A stretch of DNA of 56,127 nt, from the IMG/VR virus record IMGVR_UViG_3300040856_002539, positions 1 to 56,127 of that record. The stretch is one strand, 5' to 3'. The translations under genes and the position numbers were made by a program. The notes beneath the pieces are model-generated. The model had not been told where the DNA came from and did not search any database. It saw only the letters and a program-made list of their open reading frames with translations. The stretch comes from a virus. Every line of letters starts with the position of its first letter. The stretch's first letter is position 1. Shown here piece after piece: positions 40,508 through 48,915 of the stretch.

Positions 40508-42970
40508 TTATGCTATCCCATAAATTGAGGCATTGATTTTCGCAGAAACATTATCTGGGGGCATAAATTGTGGTACTTTTGTTCCTCCAGAAGATGCTAC
40601 TTCCTGTCCAGCTTGCTGCACGATTGGTGGGAGTTCGACAAATGATATTTTTGTATTTGCCACTGGAGGCCCTGGCAGTTGCATTTTTGCTTGTTGTCCG
40701 AGACTCAAACTTTTTTGATATGTTTCTCTGAGAAGTTCTGGCGATTTTACTGGTTGATTGTAATTACTCTTTCCTTGGAGATTTGGGATAGACGCCCATT
40801 CAGGAGCAATCTTATTCATGATTGCTCTACTTAATCCTTGTGTCTTTAGTTGCTGTAGAGTTACTCCTCTGAATTTGGCAAGAGCCCAGGCAGCACGATC
40901 TTGATTTTCTGGAGTCATCTTATCTGATGGCCTGAGAACTTTCATCTTCATCAGTTGCTTCAGTGTATTTGGCATAAACTGATATGCCCCAGAAGCAGTA
41001 GATTCTTTCGGTGGCCATGGTGCTTTTCCGCCACCAAATCTTTGTGGCAACCTATCGGTCATTTGAGTATTAATTAACTCCTTCACTGTCATCTGACGGA
41101 TGGGAATCTCCGATCCACCATAAACAGTATCATAAGAATTTTTTGATTTGATAGTTCCTTCTGCAACTTTCAATGATCTCAAAAATGCCTGAACTTCATT
41201 TGATTTATGTTCATATGTTGGAGCAGGGCCATGCCATGATGGTTTGAAATCCATTTTTGGTGCTGGGGCAGATCCTGTGCCAAACAGTTTTCCGATGCCT
41301 CGCATCATTCCGCCAATCATACCACCACCTTGTGCCAACTGAACATTGTTGACAAACTTTGGAATATTAGTGCCACCACCCATTTTGTTCATATAAAGAA
41401 GTCTATCGGCACCCCAATAATCTACTGCCTTCTTGCTGAATACAACCTCTCCTGGTTGTAATACAGTTGCCTGTGTATCAGCACCTGCCCCAGTCACAGT
41501 AAGTCCAGTGGAGTCATCAACATAACCACCTTCAAATGGCTGAAGCTGGGTCGCTTCTCCACCACCAGCAAATGCCTTGGCAAGTGGAATCATGCCGCCA
41601 CCGGCAAAACCAAGTCCTCCTCTAGATCCAAAGTCCAGAATACTTTTCATTGGACTTGGTTTTTTGCCGTATTCTGGATCTGATTTTTGAAGTTCTTTAT
41701 CTTGCTTTTCTCCTCGTGACTGCATATACATTCCAATTCCAGCCGCTGCAGCACCAGCACCTATAACGGCAGCAGTCTTTGGATTTTTAGCAATAAGTCC
41801 TAATAGTTTTGGTATTCCCGACTTTGCCAGTTTAAAGGTAAGTTTAGCAACAGTTCCAACAAATGCTCTTACAAACTTCCCAAAAGGAGTTGTGAATAAT
41901 ACTAGTCCACCAAGTAATGCTGGCCACCAGTCTTTTAGAAATCTTTTAAGTGTTTCGACTCGTTCTTTGTTTTCTGGATTATTAAACCATTTTATGAAAT
42001 TGACAAATGCCTTTCCTAGTAAAGTGTACCAAAGAAAGTTCAGAATCTTATCAATTAACTTTTGAACTGGAGCAAGCATCTTCACTGCAGAAGAAGCAAT
42101 ATTCTTAATTCCTTTCTCAAGAAAATTTTCTCGTTTTTGTCTTCTCTCTGTTTCTATTCTTTTTCTTTCCGAATCTTGTCTCTTTTTGAATAACTTGTTT
42201 TGTTCATCTAATACTTCTAAAATTTTAGAGACCGATTTATTGATTGAAGTAAGAGTATCAAGAACTTTTTTGTTACCTTCTCCAGATTGAGCAACTGGTG
42301 TATCTGATGGAGAAATTAATTCTTTTGGATCTACTGCATAATATTGATTGGTTCTTCTGTTATATCTTATTACAAAATCTCCAGGTGCATTATCTACTGC
42401 ACTATCCACATTAGCAAGTTGTCCTAATGTCAATCCACTGAAATATTTTTTTATTGTTTGCGCACTTATTTTTTTATTGTTGGGAGTTATAGTCCTATTT
42501 CTTATTCTACTTACTACTTCTTGCTTTTGTTCTTCTTCTTGTGTTGGGGTTTCATTTTCGGGCGCAGGCTTATTTTCAACACCACCTTCATTTTGTGTTC
42601 TTTCACTGGTGTTGATGGACTCATTTGGCGTTCTTTCATTTATTGTATCTTCTATGATATCATCTAATGTTGGTACATCTCTCGACTCTATCTCTTCTTT
42701 TAGATATTGATCTACCAACCACTCTTGATATTTTTCTTGTTGTGTGACATCATCCACCTCTAAAACAAAGATCCCACGAGGATCTTTTTTCATATTTCTT
42801 ATTACTTTGTTAACTTGTACTGTGTTCAAGTTAACAAATGACATATACCGACCGCCACCAGGTTGCTTCTTCCCAGTGAGCCTTGCCCTGAGAACTTTCC
42901 AAAATCTTTCTCCAACTTGTCCAGGAGAATAAAACTTTGCTTTTAAACCTGATGGCGCATCAATTAGCAT
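40508..42970 (-). CDS. Tape-measure-like virion protein with muramidase/transglycosylase domain
   Basis: 820 residues. YTLLGKAFVNF at 312-323, hydrophobic helices at 355-415, and GGGMIP...VLQPGEVVFSKKAVDYWG at about 500-518 (the LTPGEFV-like motif of tape-measure proteins). Residues 605-730 form a lysozyme-like domain (VAEGTIKSKNSYDTVYGG; SASGAYQFMPNTLKQL; NQDRAAWALAKFRG), as in lambda-R/GH104 enzymes. It begins inside the end of the gp26 -1 frame, which fits co-expression with its chaperone. It shares segments with the 985-residue protein, so the two are probably ancient paralogues. Confidence 0.7.
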   Translation of the reverse strand: MLIDAPSGLKAKFYSPGQVGERFWKVLRARLTGKKQPGGGRYMSFVNLNTVQVNKVIRNMKKDPRGIFVLEVDDVTQQEKYQEWLVDQYLKEEIESRDVPTLDDIIEDTINERTPNESINTSERTQNEGGVENKPAPENETPTQEEEQKQEVVSRIRNRTITPNNKKISAQTIKKYFSGLTLGQLANVDSAVDNAPGDFVIRYNRRTNQYYAVDPKELISPSDTPVAQSGEGNKKVLDTLTSINKSVSKILEVLDEQNKLFKKRQDSERKRIETERRQKRENFLEKGIKNIASSAVKMLAPVQKLIDKILNFLWYTLLGKAFVNFIKWFNNPENKERVETLKRFLKDWWPALLGGLVLFTTPFGKFVRAFVGTVAKLTFKLAKSGIPKLLGLIAKNPKTAAVIGAGAAAAGIGMYMQSRGEKQDKELQKSDPEYGKKPSPMKSILDFGSRGGLGFAGGGMIPLAKAFAGGGEATQLQPFEGGYVDDSTGLTVTGAGADTQATVLQPGEVVFSKKAVDYWGADRLLYMNKMGGGTNIPKFVNNVQLAQGGGMIGGMMRGIGKLFGTGSAPAPKMDFKPSWHGPAPTYEHKSNEVQAFLRSLKVAEGTIKSKNSYDTVYGGSEIPIRQMTVKELINTQMTDRLPQRFGGGKAPWPPKESTASGAYQFMPNTLKQLMKMKVLRPSDKMTPENQDRAAWALAKFRGVTLQQLKTQGLSRAIMNKIAPEWASIPNLQGKSNYNQPVKSPELLRETYQKSLSLGQQAKMQLPGPPVANTKISFVELPPIVQQAGQEVASSGGTKVPQFMPPDNVSAKINASIYGIA

Positions 42971-43142
42971 TTTGTTGTTGCTTTAGTTTTTCTTCTTCTA
43001 AATGTTCTTTTAGCCAAGTAACATAAATGTCTCTTTCAAATGGCATCAGATTTTCAATCTCTGTCAAAGAATATTTATGATACTGAATCAAAGAAAAACA
43101 AAGCCGATAATAATTCTCAAGATCAATATGAGAAAGACTTAT
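42960..43142 (-). CDS. Tail-assembly-chaperone T-like frame, probably made as a gp26 fusion by -1 frameshift
   Basis: 60 codons with no ATG, GTG or early TTG. The frame reads HIDLENYYRLCFSLIQYHKY and SLTEIENLMPFERDIYVTWL, which is the small helical module of gp51-like or lambda T-like proteins (H-x-S-L-x-E-I-x3-P-x-E-R). It overlaps gp26's stop as ATAA; a T TTT TTC heptamer in gp26 leads exactly into it. Its stop overlaps the tape-measure gene start by 11 bases. Alternative starts: AUA at 43142 or UUG at 43091. Confidence 0.65.
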   Translation of the reverse strand: MSLSHIDLENYYRLCFSLIQYHKYSLTEIENLMPFERDIYVTWLKEHLEEEKLKQQQNAN

Positions 43143-43858
43143 GCGAAAAAAGATGTTAACCCTTCAATCAACACTTCACTTTTTATTTTTGTGTTTGGAT
43201 TGTAGACTTCTACCTTATGAGAAAGCTTTGGCATCGTCTCAAAGAATTTTTCAATCAGTTTGAATTGGGAAGAATTCATTTGATCTAGGAACTCTTGCAT
43301 TTCTTTTTTGGTCACATCAGAAGTTGACCACGCCTCATCTTTGGTATAGATCTTGTCGATACATGATGAAATGAGATCAAATGCCTGATCTAAATCGTTA
43401 GACGCATTAAAGTCAAAATTATTCTTGATAAATTCATCAAGAGATGGATATTTCATTTCAATGGAAATGTTGTCATCTAGTTTGATATTCTTATCGTGCC
43501 CATCGAACTTCTGGACTTCAATTTCGTCAACATTAATTTTGACTTGAACTTCAGTTTGCCCATCGTCTGGACAAATGATGTTGACTTCTATTTCTTCTCC
43601 TACTGATTTGCCACGAATATTCAAGAAAAGATATTCGATATCAAATGTAGGAAGAGTTTCTACTTTTACTCCTCTGGTTTCTATGCAGTTCTTGAGTACA
43701 GTTTTGATTGCTTCTGTGATTTGTTTTGTGTCTTCGCTTTCGAGTGCAAGCAAAAGAAGTTTTTCTTCCCTGACTAGAAATGGTCTATATTTTATTTCTT
43801 TTCCGGTTGATGGTAAAGTCAGGTGGAATGAAGGAGTAGAAATTTTGGGGAGCGGCAT
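43139..43858 (-). CDS. gp26 baseplate hub assembly protein
   Basis: 239 residues (T4 gp26 is 208). The N-terminus, KEIKYRPFLVREEKLLLLAL followed by ESEDTKQITEAIKTV, is the signature of the T4 gp26 family (Pfam T4_baseplate), and CPDDGQ at about 100 is a typical loop. The protein ends GLTSFFA; its last codons TTT TTC form a -1 slippery site. By position it probably works as the G part of the tail assembly chaperone acting on the next genes. An ATAAATA late box lies 29 bp upstream. Confidence 0.88.
   Translation of the reverse strand: MPLPKISTPSFHLTLPSTGKEIKYRPFLVREEKLLLLALESEDTKQITEAIKTVLKNCIETRGVKVETLPTFDIEYLFLNIRGKSVGEEIEVNIICPDDGQTEVQVKINVDEIEVQKFDGHDKNIKLDDNISIEMKYPSLDEFIKNNFDFNASNDLDQAFDLISSCIDKIYTKDEAWSTSDVTKKEMQEFLDQMNSSQFKLIEKFFETMPKLSHKVEVYNPNTKIKSEVLIEGLTSFFA
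43145..43151 (-). promoter_or_regulatory. Predicted -1 ribosomal frameshift heptamer T TTT TTC
   Basis: On the minus strand the gp26 codons TCT TTT TTC GCA TAA contain T TTT TTC in the correct phase. Slipping back one base reads TTT TTT CGC ATA AGT and continues into the 60-codon frame at 42960. An internal GAAGGG lies 8 bases upstream (possible stimulator), and a 6 bp A-U/G-C hairpin starts about 10 bases downstream. Confidence 0.7.
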
Positions 43859-43886
43859 AATATCCTTATGTCATTTCAGTTTTTAT

Positions 43887-43893
43887 TATTTAT
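43887..43893 (-). promoter_or_regulatory. Late-type promoter box ATAAATA
   Basis: AATAAATAA on the minus strand, 29 bp before ATG 43858, overlapping the stop of the gp54-like gene. Confidence 0.55.
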
Positions 43894-44678
43894 TAACTTC
43901 GTTGTAAAGCTTGAATTTCTTTTAACTCATTCAAAAACTGTTCTTGGACAAGACTTCCAGGCTGTCTAGGTTCCGCATTTTTATCAAATTGTGCATAATC
44001 TCTGGATAGAACATAACGACTATAAGTAAAAGAAACAGTACACTTCAATAACTGAGAACTTTCATAAGACACTGGCATAGAATTAATGCTGATTGGATAA
44101 GCATTGATAAATTGATAAGTCAGTGGTCTATTAATCTTATTTCTTCTATCAATTCCTGTGTCTCCATAATCTCTCTCAAATTTTGTAATGTAGAGATTGT
44201 CTGTTGTGTAATCGTGTGGAAAATTTACTCTGTAATTGTATGTTGGACTTGTTTGGGGCATTCTGTTTGGTTGTTCTTCGTTTGATAATAAATTCTCACC
44301 AGCAACATAAGAAATCCAGTTCTCAAAAAAATCAATAACAAAGTAATTGCGATCAACAATAAAAGTGAAGTCGGCGCGATCATCATAAGACCTTCTATAT
44401 GCATGTCTTTCTGTTACGCCAGTATAATCATTATTAATTTCGTTTGTCATTAAACTGGAACCTGGTAGAGACGCATCTGAGCAAGATAATTTAATCAGTT
44501 CTTGGGTTTCGCCTAAATACTTCCCTCCTTTAAACCCAGCAGAGTCTCGTTGCTGTAAAAACGCCTGAACAAGATCTGGTGGCATAAACTCACAAATATA
44601 ATGAGATGTTAGGGCAGGCTGAAGCAGCTTGCTTTTGATGTGTGACATTTTATATGGCTGTATCGGTGCGCCTGCCAT
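43893..44678 (-). CDS. Tail tube/initiator family protein, gp54- or gp19-like
   Basis: 261 residues. CSDASLPGSS, YTGVTERHAYRRSYDD, DFTFIVDRNY and FFENWISYVAG match the tail-tube (gp19) fold family, whose members include gp48 and gp54. Next to gp26 and divergent from gp4, and with gp48 present elsewhere in the cluster, gp54 (baseplate-tail tube initiator) is the best guess. A GATAAATA box is 25 bp upstream. Confidence 0.65.
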   Translation of the reverse strand: MAGAPIQPYKMSHIKSKLLQPALTSHYICEFMPPDLVQAFLQQRDSAGFKGGKYLGETQELIKLSCSDASLPGSSLMTNEINNDYTGVTERHAYRRSYDDRADFTFIVDRNYFVIDFFENWISYVAGENLLSNEEQPNRMPQTSPTYNYRVNFPHDYTTDNLYITKFERDYGDTGIDRRNKINRPLTYQFINAYPISINSMPVSYESSQLLKCTVSFTYSRYVLSRDYAQFDKNAEPRQPGSLVQEQFLNELKEIQALQRS

Positions 44679-44680
44679 TT

Positions 44681-44688
44681 CTAAATAC
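44681..44688 (+). promoter_or_regulatory. Late-type promoter box CTAAATAC for gp4
   Basis: CTAAATAC on the plus strand, 24 bp before ATG 44712. It begins 3 bp from the start codon of the divergent gene. Confidence 0.6.
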
Positions 44689-44702
44689 TTTATGTTCTTT
44701 AA

Positions 44703-44710
44703 TATTTATC
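44703..44710 (-). promoter_or_regulatory. Late-type promoter box GATAAATA for the gp54-like gene
   Basis: GATAAATA on the minus strand, 25 bp before ATG 44678 and 2 bp from the gp4 ATG. Together with 44681-44688 it forms two face-to-face overlapping promoters. Confidence 0.6.
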
Positions 44711-44711
44711 A

Positions 44712-45158
44712 ATGGCAGAGCGAAAATACATTCAAGGATACTTTCGCCCAATACATCCAGAGAAGTACATTGGCAATCCCCAAAACATTGTGTACAGAAG
44801 TTCTTGGGAACTTCGTTTTATGAAATGGTGTGATGAAAGCACCAATGTTATTCAATATGGATCTGAAGAATTCTTTATTCCTTATCGCTCTCCAGTGGAC
44901 AATAAGACCCACAGATATTTTCCTGACTTTCTCATAAAAATACAAGAGCAATCTGGAGAAATAAAAACTTACTTAATCGAAATAAAGCCACAGAGACAGA
45001 CAGTACAACCAAAAACACCAAAAAGAAAAACAAAGAATTGGTTGTATGAGATGAAAACTTATTCTGTAAACCAAGCAAAATGGACAGCGGCAGAAGAATG
45101 GTGCAGAAGTAGAGGAATAGAATTCAAGATAGTGACCGAAAAAGAACTAGGAATTTAA
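44712..45158 (+). CDS. gp4 head completion protein
   Basis: 148 residues (T4 gp4 is 150). GYFRPIHPEKYIGNPQNIVY, RSSWELRFMKWCD and FPDFLIKIQ...TYLIEIKPQ define the T4 gp4/gp50 family, with a nuclease-like core (E-x9-PD-F...E-x-K). It completes heads after packaging so tails can join. Confidence 0.9.
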   Translation: MAERKYIQGYFRPIHPEKYIGNPQNIVYRSSWELRFMKWCDESTNVIQYGSEEFFIPYRSPVDNKTHRYFPDFLIKIQEQSGEIKTYLIEIKPQRQTVQPKTPKRKTKNWLYEMKTYSVNQAKWTAAEEWCRSRGIEFKIVTEKELGI

Positions 45159-45159
45159 A

Positions 45160-45768
45160 ATGTTTAAGCCACTCAACAAACAAGCACAAAGACTTTGGGG
45201 AATATTTGGAACAATCAGAAAATGGTTTCTTGGACAAACAAAAGCCAAAGAAAATAAGTTCAAAAGAGAAGAAGAAGAAATAAAGTTTGAGGAAGAGCAG
45301 CTAAAGAAAAGAGGTGCCAGAGATTATGTCTTTGATCGACTTGATGAAAGAAAGCAAGAATTACAACAACAAAAAGATGAATTCTATAGCTTTAAGAATC
45401 TAGTTGACACATTACCAAAAAATCAGTCTCCTGTTTTTTATTTTGATGCATTGCTTGACATCTTGTCAAAAATGGGAAGAACAGAAGAAACAATGGAAGT
45501 CGGAAAAATCTATACTTTTAAGTATATCGCAAGAACAAAAGGTCAGTGGTATGATGTTCATCCAGTCAGTCTAATCATCGAAAAGGGAAGAACTTACTGG
45601 AGAGGAGTCAATTATCACTGGGAGAGAAACCCAGAATACATTGAAAGTCCTGTGAGAACTTATAGTTTTGTTGGAATGCAATCTTTGTTTTATAGGATCA
45701 AGCAAGAAGAGTTGGAATATGTTTTGAGAATTCCTTCTTTTTATCCGATCTTTATTTCTGGGAGATAA
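45160..45768 (+). CDS. Conserved phage protein of unknown function in the gp4-gp48 cluster
   Basis: 202 residues. Residues 25-70 are a strongly charged coiled coil (KFKREEEEIKFEEEQLKKRG); residues 110-170 form a small beta-barrel-like domain (VGKIYTFKYIARTKGQWYDV; PVSLIIEKGRTYWRGVNYHW). Similar barrels occur in late gene clusters of T4-like phages. It follows gp4 by one base, so it is co-translated; a role in head or tail completion is inferred from context only. Confidence 0.65.
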   Translation: MFKPLNKQAQRLWGIFGTIRKWFLGQTKAKENKFKREEEEIKFEEEQLKKRGARDYVFDRLDERKQELQQQKDEFYSFKNLVDTLPKNQSPVFYFDALLDILSKMGRTEETMEVGKIYTFKYIARTKGQWYDVHPVSLIIEKGRTYWRGVNYHWERNPEYIESPVRTYSFVGMQSLFYRIKQEELEYVLRIPSFYPIFISGR

Positions 45769-45771
45769 ATA
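45764..45771 (+). promoter_or_regulatory. Late-type promoter box GATAAATA upstream of gp48
   Basis: GATAAATAAATA on the plus strand, overlapping the upstream stop and 78 bp before ATG 45849. The leader 45776-45848 has no other recognisable feature. Confidence 0.5.
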
Positions 45772-45848
45772 AATATAAAACTACTATAAATGTCTCATAC
45801 TCTACGAAAAATTGAGATTAGTTTGTCCCTTATGTGGAGGGAGTTCTG

Positions 45849-47258
45849 ATGGCACCACAAAAACCAGCAAATTGGGAAGAAATAAAAGATGACAATGGAG
45901 AAGCAATCTACGGAGAATACCGAGCAGTACTCAGACTAAACAGAACACAAGGATCTGGCCAAACACAACAAAATGTCAGAGTAAATACTAATATAATCAA
46001 TGGAAATTATGATGCATATACAACCAACTTTGGTGCTGGAGATACACTGATTTATTCTTACAACGCATCCGATAACACAATTGTAGTTGCCAATCAAGGA
46101 ATATATGAGCAAATATTCACAGGACAAAATTCACAGCAAAAATTAAACTTCGAAAAAAGTATAAAAGAAAGCACACTAAAACTTGCAGAGTGGAATGTAG
46201 GACTATCTCAAACGCCACAAAAAAATAGTGAATTAAATGAACTAAAAAATAAACCTGGATACAAATCACTAGCAAATGCAGCGTCTGTCAATACGGATCA
46301 ACCACCTCCAGATACTGGAAGTGGCCAAACCAACCCAAGAACAACATTAAATACTGAAGATTTTACTAAATTAGAACAAATAGAAGCAGACAATAAAAAA
46401 ACTGCATGGAGAGGAAAGATATATCGATATCCAACTAAAATAGACGATAATAGACAAGACTTTATAAAATTTGAAGTATATGATTATAAAACAAGAAGAC
46501 CAAGTAGAGAAAATCCCCTCATACAGGAAAAAGATAGAAATTTAGGGTCTCAAATAGCAACTATAGTACTACCAATACAACCAACAATCATAGACAGTAA
46601 TACAGTTGATTGGAATGGATTAGGACTAAATCCAGTAGAACTTGCTGGATATGGTTTGTCAACTGCTGGTATGACTGGAGGGAGTAATGGTAATGATTTT
46701 GGAGAAATACTGGGGAAATTAGGAAATACAATAACTCAAGACTCCAACACCAAAAAAGCAATCTTACTATATTTAAAGCAAAAAGCAATTGGTGTTAATG
46801 GGTTGTTGTCTAGATTTGGTGGTGCAATCGTAAATCCAAATATAGAATTACTATTCCAAGGGACACAATTGAGACCATTTAATTTTTCATTCAGATTATC
46901 TCCAAGAGATAAAGACGAAGCAAAACAAGTAAAGAGTATAATAAGAGTCTTCAAAGAAGCAATGTCAGCAAAAACTGCTTCTGGTGGGATATTCTTGGCA
47001 GCTCCAAATGTTTTTAAAATAAGATATATTAATGGAGTAACAAAAGATGATCACACATCGTTAAATCAAATTAAAACATGTGCTCTCCAGTCATGTTCTG
47101 TTGATTATACTCCCGATGGATCTTACATGACATTTAATAATGCCGAGAGTGGATATCCAATGACATCATATAACTTAAGTTTGCAGTTCCAAGAGTTAGA
47201 GCCAGTAATAGACAGCGATTACAAAAAATTCACAGACGAATCAACAATAGGTTACTAA
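45849..47258 (+). CDS. gp48 baseplate tail-tube cap
   Basis: About 469 residues from ATG 45849, which has a GGAGGGA ribosome-binding site 7 bases upstream; an in-frame GTG at 45834 overlaps that site and is rejected. The C-terminal part PNIELLFQGTQLRPFNFSFR, LSPRDKDEAKQVKSIIRVFK and CSVDYTPDGSYMTF is typical of cyanophage gp48. It caps the tube-baseplate junction. Confidence 0.85.
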   Translation: MAPQKPANWEEIKDDNGEAIYGEYRAVLRLNRTQGSGQTQQNVRVNTNIINGNYDAYTTNFGAGDTLIYSYNASDNTIVVANQGIYEQIFTGQNSQQKLNFEKSIKESTLKLAEWNVGLSQTPQKNSELNELKNKPGYKSLANAASVNTDQPPPDTGSGQTNPRTTLNTEDFTKLEQIEADNKKTAWRGKIYRYPTKIDDNRQDFIKFEVYDYKTRRPSRENPLIQEKDRNLGSQIATIVLPIQPTIIDSNTVDWNGLGLNPVELAGYGLSTAGMTGGSNGNDFGEILGKLGNTITQDSNTKKAILLYLKQKAIGVNGLLSRFGGAIVNPNIELLFQGTQLRPFNFSFRLSPRDKDEAKQVKSIIRVFKEAMSAKTASGGIFLAAPNVFKIRYINGVTKDDHTSLNQIKTCALQSCSVDYTPDGSYMTFNNAESGYPMTSYNLSLQFQELEPVIDSDYKKFTDESTIGY

Positions 47259-47259
47259 A

Positions 47260-48282
47260 ATGCCATCATACTTCAGACAAGTTCCAGACTTTGATTATGT
47301 CAGTAGAGATCCAAATCAAAGACAGATCTCAGAGTATGCTCCAGTAAAAAATCTATTTCGTCGTGGAAAACTTCGCGAAGATATCTTTGGCAACCTTTCT
47401 TACTTCACCAAGTATAAGATTATAGGTGATGAAAGACCAGATAATGTTGCGTTTAAAATCTATAATGACGAAACTCTTGATTGGGTAGTATTACTATCAA
47501 ATAACATCTTGAACATTCAAACAGAATGGCCATTGCCTCAGGTCATATTCGATAAAGTGATGTTAGAAAAGTATGGTTCTTATGATGAACTATACAATGG
47601 AATTCATCATTATGAAACAAATGAAGTAAGGGATAGTTCTGGAAATCTTATTCTTCCTTCTGGCATACAAATGCCTGCCCAGTGGAAAAGTGGAAATGGA
47701 TTTGTTGAAGGTGTAGTGTTTGCTGGAAATGTTAATTATATAATTTTTGACGAAGAATTTAAACTCGTCAATATAGCATTAGAAAACTTTGATGTAAATG
47801 TAAAATCAGGATCAACTGTAAATATTAGTGGTTCATCAGATTCTAATTTTAATGGAACATTTATAGTTAAAGACACATCTAGTGGTACTTCAGGTTTAAC
47901 CGGAAAGAGTATCTTTACATTTAGAATTGACGCAACTAATTTTACCTCAGAAGAAGGAGTGATAGAAATTACTGGTAATGAGAGATTTGAATTTATTTCA
48001 AATCACCCACTAACAAACTCAGACACTTATTACTATAGATATTATGATAGTAATTTAGAAAATGAAGTAACCCTACCATCTTCTAGTATACTCAACCCTA
48101 TTACAAACTATGAATATGAAATCAAACTCGAAGAAGATAAAAGAAATATTTTCGTCCTGAAACCACAATACTTGAATGTGGTGTTTAATGATATGGAAGA
48201 AATCATGAAATACAAAAAAGGTTCTACTCAATATGTAAGTAGAACCCTAAAGAAAGGAGATAACATAAGACTATATTCTTAA
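47260..48282 (+). CDS. gp53 baseplate wedge protein
   Basis: 340 residues. The N-terminal 110 residues (YFRQVPDFDYVSRD, PVKNLFRRGKLREDIFGNLS, DWVVLLSNNILNIQTEWPL) are the gp53 fold with the family pattern of wedge proteins. The middle (150-250) is an added beta domain, so the protein is longer than T4 gp53 (196 residues). Last gene of the plus-strand cluster; it meets the oxygenase gene tail to tail. Confidence 0.85.
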   Translation: MPSYFRQVPDFDYVSRDPNQRQISEYAPVKNLFRRGKLREDIFGNLSYFTKYKIIGDERPDNVAFKIYNDETLDWVVLLSNNILNIQTEWPLPQVIFDKVMLEKYGSYDELYNGIHHYETNEVRDSSGNLILPSGIQMPAQWKSGNGFVEGVVFAGNVNYIIFDEEFKLVNIALENFDVNVKSGSTVNISGSSDSNFNGTFIVKDTSSGTSGLTGKSIFTFRIDATNFTSEEGVIEITGNERFEFISNHPLTNSDTYYYRYYDSNLENEVTLPSSSILNPITNYEYEIKLEEDKRNIFVLKPQYLNVVFNDMEEIMKYKKGSTQYVSRTLKKGDNIRLYS

Positions 48283-48867
48283 TTATTCTGACAAAAAACC
48301 GGCATAATTTTTATCGTAGGTAAAAAAAGATGACATAGTATATCTTTTTCCATGAGTCACTTTTGTCACCCCATGAGTGTATTTTATCCCTGCCGGATGT
48401 AAAACTATCATTCCAGGCTTCGGAGAAACTTGTATACCAATATTTGGATAGTATATTTCTCCCCCATCAAAATCAGAATTTAAATATAAAACTCCTCCAA
48501 ACTCTCTCCAAGGAGAAGCATTAGGTGTTATGTTGTCTTGCTCTATATTATCAGCATGAGGAGTCATTTCATCGCCCTCTTTCCATTTTACTATCTGTGG
48601 AAACTCAGAATATAAATATCTGGAATTTGTCAAATTTATTTGTATATATTTCCTCATACCAAGACATACTTGTTTTAATATGTCTTTAATATCTGTTGGG
48701 ACATATTCTTCATTATAGTAAATGCATTTTTTGTCCCAGTATTTAATGCTACTTCTGTGCTGTTCAAATAAATGTTCTCTGCTTTTAATCCAATTGAGTA
48801 AAGTAGTTAGGGCATAAGGATTTATGAAATCTTCTTCTACGATTGGGAATATATCAAACTGTTGCAT
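48283..48867 (-). CDS. 2-oxoglutarate/Fe(II)-dependent oxygenase (prolyl-hydroxylase-like)
   Basis: 194 residues. Iron ligands HxD are H104/D106 (TPHADN) and H165 (YTHGVTKV); R175 in GKRYTMSSFFT binds 2-oxoglutarate. Such genes are frequent in T4-like cyanophages; the substrate is unknown. It is encoded between structural and replication genes, directly after the gp32 terminator. Confidence 0.88.
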   Translation of the reverse strand: MQQFDIFPIVEEDFINPYALTTLLNWIKSREHLFEQHRSSIKYWDKKCIYYNEEYVPTDIKDILKQVCLGMRKYIQINLTNSRYLYSEFPQIVKWKEGDEMTPHADNIEQDNITPNASPWREFGGVLYLNSDFDGGEIYYPNIGIQVSPKPGMIVLHPAGIKYTHGVTKVTHGKRYTMSSFFTYDKNYAGFLSE

Positions 48868-48888
48868 TTGTGTTCTCTAGTTAACAGT

Positions 48889-48910
48889 AAAAAGGAGCCT
48901 TGCGGCTCCT
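48889..48910 (-). terminator. Rho-independent terminator of gp32
   Basis: Minus strand AGGAGCC/GGCTCCT stem (7 bp, loop GCAA) then T5 (48893-48889), 6 bp after the gp32 stop. Confidence 0.85.
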
Positions 48911-48915
48911 ACAGT

